Counted from the first letter of the stretch, positions 1 through 8,931 are shown. The stretch: DNA of 64,000 bases from Deltaproteobacteria bacterium (GCA_016218915.1 JACRCQ010000031.1:62001-126000); one strand, 5' to 3'. Translations and numbers: made by a program. Notes: a model not told the origin generated them from the sequence alone.

Positions 1-1
1 G

Positions 2-1606
2 CCGAAGCCGGAAGAGCTCTCGACGGTCGACTTTCGACCTGTGGACTACGACTGGATGACGGCCAAGGCAACGTTCAGGAAGGGGACGTACAGCTACCAG
101 GCTGCCCCGAAGAATCTGAAGTACCTGGGCCTGGCAAATCCGCGTGAGTGGTCGCCGATCGACGACGACTGGAAGCTACCGGACAACTGGAAGACGATCA
201 TCCTGGAGGGGTTGCGGGAGCGGTTGGACAAGTTCCGGTCCCTCGGGCTGTTCATGGATATCTGCGTGCGATGCGGAGCTTGCGCAGACAAGTGCCACTT
301 CTACATCGGCTCGGGGGATCCGAAGAACATGCCGGTGCTGCGAGCGGAGCTTCTTCGCTCGGTGTACCGCAGGTACTTCACGACCACGGGCAAGATGTTC
401 GGTGCGCTTGCGGGTGCGCGCGAGCTCGACGTGTCGCTGCTCAAGGAGTGGTTCTACTACTTCTACCAATGCACCGAGTGCAGGCGCTGCTCGGTGTACT
501 GCCCCTACGGCATCGACACCGCAGAGATCACGATGCTCGGCCGCGAGCTGCTGACCCTCGTCGGATGCAACATCAACTGGGTCATGGAGCCGGTCGCGAA
601 CTGCTTCCGAACCGGCAACCATCTGGGGATCCAGCCGCACGCGTTCAAGGACAACATCGAGTTCGTGCGCGACGAGCTGGAGGAGGTCACGGGGATCCAC
701 ATCGACCCGCCGATCAACAAGAAGGGCGCGGAGGTGCTGTTCGTGACGCCATCGGCCGACGTGTTCGCCTCTCCTGCGATCTACACGCTGATGGGCTACA
801 TGCTTCTGTTCCATCACATCGGTCTCGACTACACGTTCAGCGCGTATGCGTCGGATGGTGGCAACTTCGGCTTGTTCGCGTCGCACGAGCTGATGAAGCG
901 GCTGAATGCGAAGAACTACGCCGAGGCAAAGCGCCTGGGGGTCAAGTGGATCCTCGGCGGCGAGTGCGGGCACATGTGGCGCGTGATGCACCAGTACATG
1001 GCCACGATGAACGGACCGGCGGACTTCCTCGAAGTCCCGGTGTCGCCCGTGACAGGCACTCGATTCGAGCACGCCCGCTCCACCAAGATGGTCCACATCT
1101 GCGAGTTCACCTCGGACCTGATTCGCCACGGCAAGCTCAAGCTCGACAAGTCCCGCAACGATCACCGCGTGGTGACCTTCCACGACTCCTGCAATCCCGC
1201 ACGCTCCGTCGGAATCCTCGAGGAGCCACGCTACGTCCTTCGCAACGTCGTCAACCAGTTCCACGAGATGCCGGAAAACACCATACGCGAGCACACGTTC
1301 TGCTGCGGTGGCGGCGCGGGGCTGGGCAACGACGAGAACATGGAGATGCGGCTGCGCGGCGGGATGCCGAGAGGGCACGCAGTGCGGCACGTGCGCGACG
1401 CGCACGGCGTCAACCTGCTCGCTTGCATCTGCGCGATCGACAAGGCGACGCTGCCTGCGCTGGTGGACTACTGGTCTCCCGGTGTGGACGTGGGAGGGGT
1501 GCACGAGCTGGTGGGCAATGCGCTGGTGATGGAGGGGGAGAACGAGCGGACGACGGATCTGCGCGGCGATCCAATGGCGACTTCGAAGGGAGAGAGCGAT
1601 GCATGA
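2..1606 (+). CDS. dsrK: DsrK, catalytic iron-sulfur subunit of the DsrMKJOP complex (5' partial)
   Basis: DsrK is the cytoplasmic HdrD-like subunit of the DsrMKJOP membrane complex, which links the quinone pool to the DsrC trisulfide/thiol cycle. The frame is open to the first base of the window and the residues encoded before position 41 (PKPEEL and onward) look like the normal DsrK N-terminus, so the true start lies outside and the GTG at 41 is not it. Two 4Fe-4S motifs are visible, CVRCGACADKC and CTECRRCSVYC. They are followed by the CCG-domain cysteines, DSCNP and CCGGGAG with LACIC further on, which in HdrD-type proteins bind the noncubane cluster that handles the disulfide. Its stop overlaps dsrJ by 8 bases. 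In known clusters dsrM lies directly upstream. Confidence 0.95.
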   Translation, partial: PKPEELSTVDFRPVDYDWMTAKATFRKGTYSYQAAPKNLKYLGLANPREWSPIDDDWKLPDNWKTIILEGLRERLDKFRSLGLFMDICVRCGACADKCHFYIGSGDPKNMPVLRAELLRSVYRRYFTTTGKMFGALAGARELDVSLLKEWFYYFYQCTECRRCSVYCPYGIDTAEITMLGRELLTLVGCNINWVMEPVANCFRTGNHLGIQPHAFKDNIEFVRDELEEVTGIHIDPPINKKGAEVLFVTPSADVFASPAIYTLMGYMLLFHHIGLDYTFSAYASDGGNFGLFASHELMKRLNAKNYAEAKRLGVKWILGGECGHMWRVMHQYMATMNGPADFLEVPVSPVTGTRFEHARSTKMVHICEFTSDLIRHGKLKLDKSRNDHRVVTFHDSCNPARSVGILEEPRYVLRNVVNQFHEMPENTIREHTFCCGGGAGLGNDENMEMRLRGGMPRGHAVRHVRDAHGVNLLACICAIDKATLPALVDYWSPGVDVGGVHELVGNALVMEGENERTTDLRGDPMATSKGESDA

Positions 1607-1982
1607 CAGCGGCAAGATCCTGGCCGGGCTGGTCGTGTTCGGAGCGCTTGTCACGTTCCCGGTCTGGTATCACGCAGCGTGGGGCGGACCGTTGGTGAAG
1701 CCGCGCCTTCCTGCGGATCTGGCGGAGAAGGAGTGCATCGCGCCCACGGCGTACATGCGCGAGCACCACATGGAGCTTCTGAACAGCTGGAGAGCGCAGG
1801 TGGTGCGCGACGGCCACCGGAGCTGGACCGGCGAAAACGGCAGACAGTGGCGCGCGAGCCTCACCAAGACGTGTCTGCGCTGCCACGCAAACAAGGCTGA
1901 CTTCTGCGACACATGCCACAGCTCCGCGGGGGTCAAGCCGGTGTGCTTCGACTGCCACGTCGATCCGAAGGGGAAGAACTGA
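1599..1982 (+). CDS. dsrJ: DsrJ, triheme periplasmic cytochrome c of DsrMKJOP
   Basis: This 127-residue protein starts with an uncleaved membrane anchor (about residues 7-28) and carries three CxxCH heme motifs: CLRCH, CDTCH and CFDCH. That is the DsrJ layout. Cys46 in the motif KECIAP falls at the position of the unusual His/Cys heme ligand described for Allochromatium vinosum DsrJ; the match is by position and context, not by alignment. The protein should sit in the periplasm with DsrO. The ATG at 1599 follows a GGGAGAGA ribosome-binding stretch inside the end of dsrK, and the stop overlaps the next start as TGATG, so translation is coupled on both sides. Confidence 0.95.
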   Translation: MHDSGKILAGLVVFGALVTFPVWYHAAWGGPLVKPRLPADLAEKECIAPTAYMREHHMELLNSWRAQVVRDGHRSWTGENGRQWRASLTKTCLRCHANKADFCDTCHSSAGVKPVCFDCHVDPKGKN

Positions 1983-2746
1983 TGGGCGACGACAGGCGCA
2001 GATTCCTCAAGGTCGCGGGCGTCACGCTGCTCGCAGTGGGCGGAGCGCCCGTGCTCACGACGCTCGCTCAAGACAAGTCGTCAGGGCATGGCAATGCCAC
2101 GGCCGGCGCGAAGCGCTTCGCGATGGTCATTGACCTCAAGCGCTGCGAGCAGGAGCAGGGCTGCACGCTGTGCTCCGAGGCGTGCCACCGGGAGCACAAC
2201 GTACCGGACTTCGGCAATCCGAAGGACGAGGTGAAGTGGATCTGGAAGGAGACCTACGAGCATGCCTTCCCCTCGGAGGAGTACTCGTACGCCCCGGAGC
2301 GCGTGGCCGGCCCGATGCCGGTGATGTGCAACCACTGCGACCACCCACCGTGCGTACGAGTGTGTCCCACGAAAGCCACATGGAAGCGCGACGACGGCAT
2401 CGTGATGATGGATTGGCACCGCTGCATCGGATGCCGCTACTGCATGGTCGCCTGTCCGTACTCGTCGCGAAGCTTCAACTGGCGCAACCCGCGCCCGTTC
2501 ATCAAGCAGCTCAACGCCGACTTCCCCACGCGCACCAAGGGCGTGGTGGAGAAGTGCACGATGTGCGAGGAGCGTCTCTCGGACGGGCTTGCTCCCGCGT
2601 GCGTCGCCGCGTGCAAAGCCAAGGCGATGACATTCGGCAATCTGGCGGATCCGAATTCGGAAGTGCGCAAGCTGTTGAGAGACGGCTACGCGCTGCGGCG
2701 CAATCCGGGTCTCGGAACGCTTCCTCAGATCTACTACCTGGTGTGA
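1982..2746 (+). CDS. dsrO: DsrO, Tat-exported ferredoxin-like iron-sulfur subunit of DsrMKJOP
   Basis: The 254-residue protein begins with a twin-arginine signal (RRRFLKVAG, then a hydrophobic stretch ending near LAQ), so it is exported folded with its clusters. It has the four cysteine groups of a polyferredoxin of the DmsB/PsrB family: CEQEQGCTLCSEAC, CNHCDHPPCVRVC, CIGCRYCMVAC and CTMCEERLSDGLAPAC. It should pass electrons between DsrJ and the membrane subunit DsrP. The start chosen is the ATG in the TGATG overlap with dsrJ; a longer open frame upstream would remove the Tat motif from the N-terminus. dsrP begins 7 bases downstream. Confidence 0.95.
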   Translation: MGDDRRRFLKVAGVTLLAVGGAPVLTTLAQDKSSGHGNATAGAKRFAMVIDLKRCEQEQGCTLCSEACHREHNVPDFGNPKDEVKWIWKETYEHAFPSEEYSYAPERVAGPMPVMCNHCDHPPCVRVCPTKATWKRDDGIVMMDWHRCIGCRYCMVACPYSSRSFNWRNPRPFIKQLNADFPTRTKGVVEKCTMCEERLSDGLAPACVAACKAKAMTFGNLADPNSEVRKLLRDGYALRRNPGLGTLPQIYYLV

Positions 2747-2753
2747 GGTCTCG

Positions 2754-3947
2754 ATGTTCGAGAAGGTCTTTTCCGGCAGCCCGAGATACTGGACCTGGAT
2801 CCTCGGCCTCGCGTGCGTGATCGGGATCGGATTCTACTTCTACCTCCGCCAGCTCGAGTACGGGCTGGGCGTGACAGGGCTGAGCCGCGACGTCACGTGG
2901 GGCTTCTACATCGCACAGCTCACGTTCCTCGTGGGTGTCGCCGCATCCGCGGTGATGGTGGTGCTCCCGTACTACCTGCACGACTACAAGGCCTTCGGCA
3001 AGCTCGCAGTCCTCGGCGAATTCCTCGCCGTGGCAGCGGTGACCATGTGCCTGCTGTTCGTGATGGTCGACATCGGCCAGCCGTTCCGGGCGCTGAACAT
3101 GTTCCTGCATCCGACGCCCAACTCGATCCTGTTCTGGGACGCGTTCGTGCTCAACGGCTATCTGGTGCTCAATGCGTTGATCACCCGGGTGACGCTGGTG
3201 GCGGAGCGCAAGAACGAGTCGCCGCCGAAGTGGATCAAGCCGATCATCTACCTGTCGATCCCGTGGGCGGTCAGCATCCACACGGTCACCGCGTTCCTGT
3301 ACTGCGGACTCGGCGCCAGGCCGTTCTGGATGACAGCGATCCTGGCACCGCGATTCCTCGCATCCGCCTTTGCCTCGGGGCCCTCGCTGCTCATCCTCAT
3401 CATGCTGATCGCCCGCAAGCTCACCCGCTTCGATCCGGGCAAGGAGGCGATCAACAAGCTCGCGCAGATCACGACCTACGCGATGATCACCAACCTGTTC
3501 TTCATTGCGCTCGAGATGTTCACTGCCTTCTACAGCAACATCCCGGAGCACATGATCCACTTCCAGTACATGTTCTTCGGTGTGGATGGCAAGTCCGCGC
3601 TCGTGCCCTGGATGTGGACCTCGGTGCTGGCCGCGCTCGGCTCGCTGGTGATCCTGCTCAACCCCAGGGCGCGTCAGAGCTACCAGCTTCTGGCCACTGC
3701 CTGCGTTCTGGTGTTCAGCTCGATCTGGATCGACAAGGGAATGGGGATGGTCGTGACCGGATTCGTTCCTTCGCCCCTCGGGAAGGTCAACGAGTACATG
3801 CCGACGCTGCCCGAGGTGATGATCAGCCTCGCGATCTACGCAATCGGCCTGCTGATGGTCACGGTCTTCTACAAGATCGCACTTTCGGTCCGCGGCGAGG
3901 TGGAGGCGCCCGCGGCCGTGGTCGCGCAGGAGGAGCCGGCCCGATGA
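2754..3947 (+). CDS. dsrP: DsrP, NrfD/PsrC-type integral membrane quinone-interacting subunit
   Basis: The 397-residue protein is almost wholly hydrophobic, with about ten predicted membrane helices, as in the NrfD/PsrC family. It is expected to exchange electrons with quinone and pass them to or from DsrO in the periplasm. The family call rests on hydropathy, position directly after dsrO and motifs such as PTPNSILFWDAFVLNGY. Its final TGA overlaps the ATG of the next gene as ATGA, which ties a flavoprotein with a rhodanese tail to the dsr transcript. Confidence 0.95.
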   Translation: MFEKVFSGSPRYWTWILGLACVIGIGFYFYLRQLEYGLGVTGLSRDVTWGFYIAQLTFLVGVAASAVMVVLPYYLHDYKAFGKLAVLGEFLAVAAVTMCLLFVMVDIGQPFRALNMFLHPTPNSILFWDAFVLNGYLVLNALITRVTLVAERKNESPPKWIKPIIYLSIPWAVSIHTVTAFLYCGLGARPFWMTAILAPRFLASAFASGPSLLILIMLIARKLTRFDPGKEAINKLAQITTYAMITNLFFIALEMFTAFYSNIPEHMIHFQYMFFGVDGKSALVPWMWTSVLAALGSLVILLNPRARQSYQLLATACVLVFSSIWIDKGMGMVVTGFVPSPLGKVNEYMPTLPEVMISLAIYAIGLLMVTVFYKIALSVRGEVEAPAAVVAQEEPAR

Positions 3948-5632
3948 AGCGCAGCGGGCATCCCAGGATCGTCGTGGTCGGGGCTTCGGCTGCAGGCTTG
4001 AAGGCCGCATCTCGCGCGCGCCGCCTGCTGCCGGAAGCGTCGATCCTGGTGCTCGACGAATCAGCTAGCATCTCATTCGGCGCCTGCGGACTGCCGTACT
4101 ACCTTGCGGGAGAGGTCGACGACATCCGGGCGCTGGCGACCACTCCGTTCCAGGTCGTGCGGGATCCGAAGTACTTCGACGAGTTCAAGGATGTCGAGGT
4201 GAGGATTCGGCATCGCGTGGAGAGCCTGAACGTCGGGACGCGCACGCTGGAAGTGACGGATCTCGAGTCGGGCGCGCGGCAGACGGTATCCTACGACGAG
4301 CTGGTGCTCGCGACTGGCTCGGCACCGAAGCGGATCCCGGGCGTCGGAGTCGATGCAGAGCTGGCCGGCCCGCTCAAGACGATGGAAGATGCAGTGCGGC
4401 TTCGGCGCGCCCTGGTGCAGGGTGCGATCAAGTCGATCGTGCTCGTAGGCGCCGGCGCGCTGGGCTGCGAGCTCGCCGAGGCGTTTCGCATCTCGTGGGG
4501 CTGCGAGGTCGGAATCGTGGAAGCCGCAGGATGCGTGCTGCCGGAGATGCTCGATGCAGAGCTCGGCAGCGTTGTGCAACGTCATCTCGCGGAGAACAAG
4601 GTCCTCGTCGAGTGCGGGCACCCGGTCACCCACGTCAGCCATAGCAAAGGGCAGATCGCCGTCGACACCGAGTCCGCGACCGTGTTCGGCGACCGGGTGA
4701 TCTTCGCGATCGGCGTGACGCCGCGCGCGCAGCTCGCGCGCGAAGCCGGGATCGAGCTGGGCGCGCTCGGTGGAATCCGGATTGACGAGCAGATGCGCAC
4801 GAGCGCTCCGCACGTATACGCAGCGGGCGATTGCGTGGAGGTCAGAAGCGCAGTGCACGGCGACCCACTGCTTCTGCCGCTCGGATCGATCGCCGTGCGC
4901 CAGGGGCGCGTGGTCGGAGACAATCTCGCAGGCCGTGCTTCGAAGCTCTCTTCGGTCGCCGGAAGCGCGATCCTTCGCGTGTTCGATCTCAACGTTGCCA
5001 GCACCGGGCTCACCCGAGCAGCGGCCGAGCGACGAGGCATGTCGGTGTCGTGCGTGTGGGGAACGTTCAGCGACGTTCCGCACTACTATCCAGGCGGCAA
5101 CGAGCTGTTCCTTGCGATGGTGTACGAGCAGGGGAGCGAGCGGCTCGTCGGCCTGCAGGCGGTTGGCAAGGCGGACGTGCTGCGGTCCATCGACGTGTTC
5201 GGCAATCTGCTTCTGAAGCGTGGAACGATCGAGGACCTGATCGACGCCGAGTTCGGCTACGCGCCGCCGTACTCCTCGCCGCTCGATCCGCTTCACGAGC
5301 TGGCGGCGCTCGCGATCGCGCAAGAGCGCGAAGGGCTGCGTGCGATTGCGCCGAGCGAGTCGCTGCGAGGGAGACTCGTGGTGGACGTGCGGCAGCTGAC
5401 GGAGACGGACGAGCATCCGTTCCGCTGCTCGCACCTGCTGCCGGTGCCGCTCGGGGAGCTGCGCAAGTGCATGGACGAGCTGCCCGAATCCGAGATGGTC
5501 CTGATGTGCGAGAAGGGGCCGCGCGCGATCGAGGCAGCGCGATTCCTGATGGGCATGGGGCGACGGAACATCTGCTACGCAGGTGGAGGCAGGGCTCTTC
5601 GGGAGGCATCATGCTGTATCCGATCTTCTTGA
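3944..5632 (+). CDS. CoA-disulfide/persulfide reductase with C-terminal rhodanese domain
   Basis: This 562-residue flavoprotein of the pyridine-nucleotide disulfide oxidoreductase family has an N-terminal FAD motif (VVGASAAGLKA), the single redox cysteine of the CoADR type in SFGACGLPYY, a central NAD(P) motif (VGAGALGCELAEAF) and the second FAD motif (HVYAAGDC). The last ~100 residues form a rhodanese domain with the active-site loop CEKGPR in the usual C-x4-R form. NADH-dependent persulfide reductases with this fusion reduce CoA-persulfide or polysulfide to sulfide. The start overlaps dsrP (ATGA) and the end overlaps the siroheme gene by 22 bases, so a role in the same sulfur pathway is likely. 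Substrate is inferred. Elemental sulfur or CoA-disulfide reduction are alternatives. Confidence 0.88.
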   Translation: MKRSGHPRIVVVGASAAGLKAASRARRLLPEASILVLDESASISFGACGLPYYLAGEVDDIRALATTPFQVVRDPKYFDEFKDVEVRIRHRVESLNVGTRTLEVTDLESGARQTVSYDELVLATGSAPKRIPGVGVDAELAGPLKTMEDAVRLRRALVQGAIKSIVLVGAGALGCELAEAFRISWGCEVGIVEAAGCVLPEMLDAELGSVVQRHLAENKVLVECGHPVTHVSHSKGQIAVDTESATVFGDRVIFAIGVTPRAQLAREAGIELGALGGIRIDEQMRTSAPHVYAAGDCVEVRSAVHGDPLLLPLGSIAVRQGRVVGDNLAGRASKLSSVAGSAILRVFDLNVASTGLTRAAAERRGMSVSCVWGTFSDVPHYYPGGNELFLAMVYEQGSERLVGLQAVGKADVLRSIDVFGNLLLKRGTIEDLIDAEFGYAPPYSSPLDPLHELAALAIAQEREGLRAIAPSESLRGRLVVDVRQLTETDEHPFRCSHLLPVPLGELRKCMDELPESEMVLMCEKGPRAIEAARFLMGMGRRNICYAGGGRALREASCCIRSS

Positions 5633-6261
5633 ATCTCAAGGGTCGGCCGGTGCTGGTCGTGGGCGCAGGCTCCGTTGCGCTGGGCAAGATCCAGGTCCTG
5701 CTCAGCTGCGGCGGCAAGGTGCGGGTGATAGCACCGTATGCGGTGTCCGAAGTCCGCGAGCTGTCAGACCGCGGCGAGCTCGAATATGCAGCTCGGAAGT
5801 TCGATTCGTCGGACGTGGCCGGCATGGCCCTGGTCATCGCCGCCACCAGTGATGCGCAGGTCAACGAGGCGGTCATGCGCTGCTGTCATGCAAGCGGCGT
5901 CTGGGTCAACGTCGTCGACGATCCTCCGCGCTGCGACTTCTACGTTCCCTCGCTGGTGAATCGCGGGCGGCTGCACCTGGCGATCTCGACCGAAGGAGCG
6001 AGCCCTGCATTCGCGCGGCGGCTGCGACGAGAGCTCGATCACTGGTTGCACGAGTCGCTCGACGAGTACGTGGAGCTGCTGGACGCCGCCCGCAAGCGCA
6101 TCCGGCAGCGCGTGTCGGATCGGGCAGCACGCCGATCTGCGAATGAAGCGATCCTGAATTGCGAGGCGCGGACGTCGCTCGAGCATGGTGACATGGAGGG
6201 AGCGCGCGCCGCCATCGAACGCGTGTTGGCTCGTATCGAGCAGAAGCGAGCGGAAGCATGA
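5611..6261 (+). CDS. Precorrin-2 dehydrogenase / sirohydrochlorin ferrochelatase (Met8/CysG N-domain type)
   Basis: The 216-residue protein matches the stand-alone bifunctional siroheme enzyme: it oxidises precorrin-2 with NAD+ and inserts iron to give siroheme. The NAD fold appears at once (NLKGRPVLVVGAGSVALGK), followed by the family motif VNVVDDPPRCDFYVPS and the STEGASPAFARRLRRE segment. Siroheme is the cofactor of DsrAB sulfite reductase, which explains its place in this operon. The ATG at 5611 lies within the rhodanese gene's last codons, and the TGA overlaps the start of cobA (ATGA). A C-terminal methyltransferase domain, as in CysG, is absent because it is encoded by the next gene. 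Confidence 0.92.
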   Translation: MLYPIFLNLKGRPVLVVGAGSVALGKIQVLLSCGGKVRVIAPYAVSEVRELSDRGELEYAARKFDSSDVAGMALVIAATSDAQVNEAVMRCCHASGVWVNVVDDPPRCDFYVPSLVNRGRLHLAISTEGASPAFARRLRRELDHWLHESLDEYVELLDAARKRIRQRVSDRAARRSANEAILNCEARTSLEHGDMEGARAAIERVLARIEQKRAEA

Positions 6262-7121
6262 GCACACTAGCATCGACCGGACATGTGTATCTCGTGGGCG
6301 CCGGACCCGGGCCGTCGGATCTGATCACCCTGCGAGGCTGGCGGCTTCTGATGGTGTGCGATGCGCTGGTCTACGATCATCTCGTGGACGCGGAGCTCAT
6401 CGAGGCCTGTCAAGCTCCGATCAAGGTCTACGTCGGAAAGGTCGCCGGGCGTCACGCCATGCCGCAGGCAGAGATCAACGCACTGCTCGTCAGCCTCGCA
6501 AAGCGAGAGTCGGGCCCCCGCTGCATCGTGCGACTCAAGGGCGGTGATCCGTTCGTCTTCGGCAGAGGTGGCGAAGAGGCGCTGGCGTGTGCGAATGCCG
6601 ACGTCCCGTTCGAGGTCGTGCCGGGCGTGACCGCGGGAACCGCGGCCGCGGCCGCGGCGGGCGTGCCGGTGACGCACCGCGATCTGAGCCGGGGCGTCGT
6701 CTTCGTGACAGGTCACATGAGCGGCGACGGCGAGCTGGATCTGCCGTGGGACGCTTTCGCGCATTGCGGGTTGACCCTCGTGTTCTTCATGGCGGTGTCG
6801 ACGGCGGATCGGATCGGCCGCGCGCTGATCGATGCCGGGATGCGCTCCTCGACACCGGCGATGATCGTGCAGGAAGGTACGACGGACCGGCAGCGCAGCC
6901 TGCTGACGACGGTGTCGGATCTGGGCGAGAGCGTACGGCGCGCCGGGATCGAAGCCCCGGCGATCCTGGTGATCGGCAAGGTTGCCTCGCTGGCCGAGAC
7001 TCTGTCGCACGCAGAATCCGCCCGGAGGGGGGACGTGCGCAGGAGCGACGTGTGGTCCAACAGCGCGGATCAGAGCGTGGACAGGTATTCGATCGCGTCG
7101 TGCAGCCATCCGCACGCATGA
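6258..7121 (+). CDS. cobA: Uroporphyrinogen-III C-methyltransferase (SUMT)
   Basis: This enzyme transfers two methyl groups from S-adenosylmethionine to uroporphyrinogen III to make precorrin-2, the substrate of the protein encoded just upstream. SUMT motifs are intact: VYLVGAGPGPSDL at the N-terminus, RLKGGDPFVFGRGGEE, VPGVTAG, and the THR and MAV motifs of the SAM site. At 287 residues it is slightly longer than the usual ~260; the last ~35 residues look unconserved. The 3' end overlaps a convergent ATPase gene by 52 bases, so the two transcripts share antisense ends. Confidence 0.93.
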   Translation: MSTLASTGHVYLVGAGPGPSDLITLRGWRLLMVCDALVYDHLVDAELIEACQAPIKVYVGKVAGRHAMPQAEINALLVSLAKRESGPRCIVRLKGGDPFVFGRGGEEALACANADVPFEVVPGVTAGTAAAAAAGVPVTHRDLSRGVVFVTGHMSGDGELDLPWDAFAHCGLTLVFFMAVSTADRIGRALIDAGMRSSTPAMIVQEGTTDRQRSLLTTVSDLGESVRRAGIEAPAILVIGKVASLAETLSHAESARRGDVRRSDVWSNSADQSVDRYSIASCSHPHA

Positions 7122-8335
7122 GGCTGACCGAGCCCGCGCGTCTCGATCACGCGATGGATGTCCGGTAGATCGATCAAGCGAATGGTCTGCGCTCCCGGGA
7201 CTCCGGCTCGTCGATGCACGATGATCGCCGATTCGCGCGAGCTCGGGCTCGCGAGCCCGAGAAGCTGCGCAGAGTGGGAGGTCACGGCCATCTGCACGGC
7301 ACCGGCGGCGCACTGCTTCTCGATCAGATCGAGCAGGAGCTTGAGACGCGTCGGGTGGATGCTGTGCTCGAGCTCCTCGAAGAAGTAGAAGCGACCGCGA
7401 TCCGGCTCGAGGATGGCTGCGACGATCGCGAGAAATCGCAGAAGGCCGGCGGACGCGCTGTGCGCGGAGACGCGCAATCCGGAAGCCTCCACGAAGTGCA
7501 CGAGGACCTTGCCGGAGTAGTCCTCGGGAAACGCGAGATCGGACAGCTCGAGAGCCGCGAACTGGGTGACCATCTCGAGAAGATCCGCCTTGCGCTTGGG
7601 GTGCTCGCAGATCGCCATGAGCACGGACGACAGGTTCTCGCCGCGAAGCCCGAGGCTGACCTGACCGGGGATCGACGGAGCGCGCATCGAGTCCGGAGAC
7701 AGCTCGAAGAAGTGCATTCGCTGCAGCGCCGACAGACAGTAGTGCACCGCTTCGAGGATCACCTCGTGGTCCACACCGTCCTTCTCCGCGATCTGGGCGA
7801 GCACGGCCCTGCTCGACAGGAACGTCATCGCTGCGCCCAGCCGCCGATTGCGGCCGCCTCGTCGTAGACGCACGACGAGATGATCGCCGTCGAGCTGCTT
7901 GGGAGACTCCTCTGCGGGATGCGAGTCGAACACCAGCGTGCCGTCCATGTAGAGCGACTCTCTCGACACCCGGGGGGCGTCCGGGACGTGGCCCACAGTG
8001 ACCTCCACCGAGTACTCGAGCTTGTGCATCTCGTGGCCGGTCTCGGAAGGAGCTTCGATCGAGATTCCGAGCTCGAACGCGGACTGCCCGTGGAATGCTG
8101 CCTCGCGCGTTCCGCCGCGCAGGCCTTTCCACTGCAGGATCCCCCCTTCCGCCCACTTCTCGCCCAGGACCTCGGCGAGCGCGTAGCCTCGAGACAGGCC
8201 GTGCAGGAATCTCAGCGCATCGCGAACGTTGCTCTTGCCCGCTGCGTTCGCCCCCAAGAGCATCGTGAAACGACCCAGCGGGATCGTGCCTTGCCTGAAG
8301 CCCTTGAAGTTCGAGAGACGGATCTGCTGAAGCAT
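7070..8335 (-). CDS. AAA/OLD-like ATPase (RecF/SMC-type)
   Basis: The 421-residue protein has an N-terminal ABC-type ATPase half (LSNFKGF, Walker A GANAAGKSN) and a C-terminal half with Walker B-like FYFFEELEHSIHP followed by VTSHSAQLL, the layout of AAA_21/OLD-like ATPases. No TOPRIM nuclease motif is evident. Proteins of this type often belong to defence or DNA-repair systems, but there is no partner gene next to it here. It is the only gene on the minus strand inside the dsr-to-cobA side of the island and overlaps cobA tail to tail, which suggests insertion or drift after the operon formed. Function unknown. Confidence 0.8.
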   Translation of the reverse strand: MLQQIRLSNFKGFRQGTIPLGRFTMLLGANAAGKSNVRDALRFLHGLSRGYALAEVLGEKWAEGGILQWKGLRGGTREAAFHGQSAFELGISIEAPSETGHEMHKLEYSVEVTVGHVPDAPRVSRESLYMDGTLVFDSHPAEESPKQLDGDHLVVRLRRGGRNRRLGAAMTFLSSRAVLAQIAEKDGVDHEVILEAVHYCLSALQRMHFFELSPDSMRAPSIPGQVSLGLRGENLSSVLMAICEHPKRKADLLEMVTQFAALELSDLAFPEDYSGKVLVHFVEASGLRVSAHSASAGLLRFLAIVAAILEPDRGRFYFFEELEHSIHPTRLKLLLDLIEKQCAAGAVQMAVTSHSAQLLGLASPSSRESAIIVHRRAGVPGAQTIRLIDLPDIHRVIETRGLGQPHACGWLHDAIEYLSTL

Positions 8336-8457
8336 GGTTGAGTCCCTCTAGAATCGGCGAGGCCTGGGAGTCAAGACATGTCGTTCCCCGACGCAGCGGA
8401 CGGCGGGCTGTCTGCCGACGGATCCGCAACGTGCTGCGTGACGATTGAGCTGCGCGA

Positions 8458-8931
8458 TCACGGCACGACGAGAATTGCTGTCTGCAGGCCGCGTCGCGCC
8501 ACCTCCAGAATCAAGCGCTGCGTGGTGGAGCCGAGAATGAGGCGGTCGCCCACAGAGTGACCGAAGGAGCCGAGCACCACGATATCCGTCTGGGCGCGCT
8601 GCTGAAGGTGATCGGCGATCTGCTCGAACACGTCTCCCTGGCCCTCGATGGCAGTGGTCTCGATCCCCTCGAGACCCGCGTCCCGCGCCACTGCGATCGC
8701 ATCATCGAGAAGCGACTGCGCGACCTTGCGCAGCTCGTCGCGCGCATGTCGATCGACGAAGGAGAAGTAGCCGGCGCGGTACCCGAAGAGCTGGGTCGGG
8801 ATCGCAGTGACGACGGTGAGCTTGGAGCCGGAGCCGCGAGCGAGGTCGACGGCATGGAGCAGCCCGCGACGGGCGCTGTCCGAGCCATCGACCGCCACGA
8901 GGATCGACGAGGGCCAGGCAGGAGCGGTCAA
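8458..8931 (-). CDS. Universal stress protein (UspA family)
   Basis: The 157-residue protein shows the USP fold: ILVAVDGSDSARRGL at the N-terminus and the nucleotide-binding signature G-x2-G-x9-G-S/T near the end (GSFGHSVGDRLILGSTT). It should bind ATP and act as a stress or metabolic-state protein in the cytoplasm. The start is a TTG at 8931 that overlaps the stop of the upstream gene (TTGA), preceded by GGAGG coded inside that gene's last codons; no better ATG precedes the domain. It is the last gene of the left exporter operon. Confidence 0.87.
   Translation of the reverse strand: MTAPAWPSSILVAVDGSDSARRGLLHAVDLARGSGSKLTVVTAIPTQLFGYRAGYFSFVDRHARDELRKVAQSLLDDAIAVARDAGLEGIETTAIEGQGDVFEQIADHLQQRAQTDIVVLGSFGHSVGDRLILGSTTQRLILEVARRGLQTAILVVP

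Noticed and set aside
41..43. GTG as the start of dsrK
   Set aside because: The frame is open to base 2 and the residues before it match the DsrK N-terminal pattern, so the gene is simply cut by the window edge.
2511..4010. Long antisense frame opposite dsrO and dsrP
   Set aside because: His/Arg-rich composition with no recognisable domain; the sense strand is plainly dsrOP.
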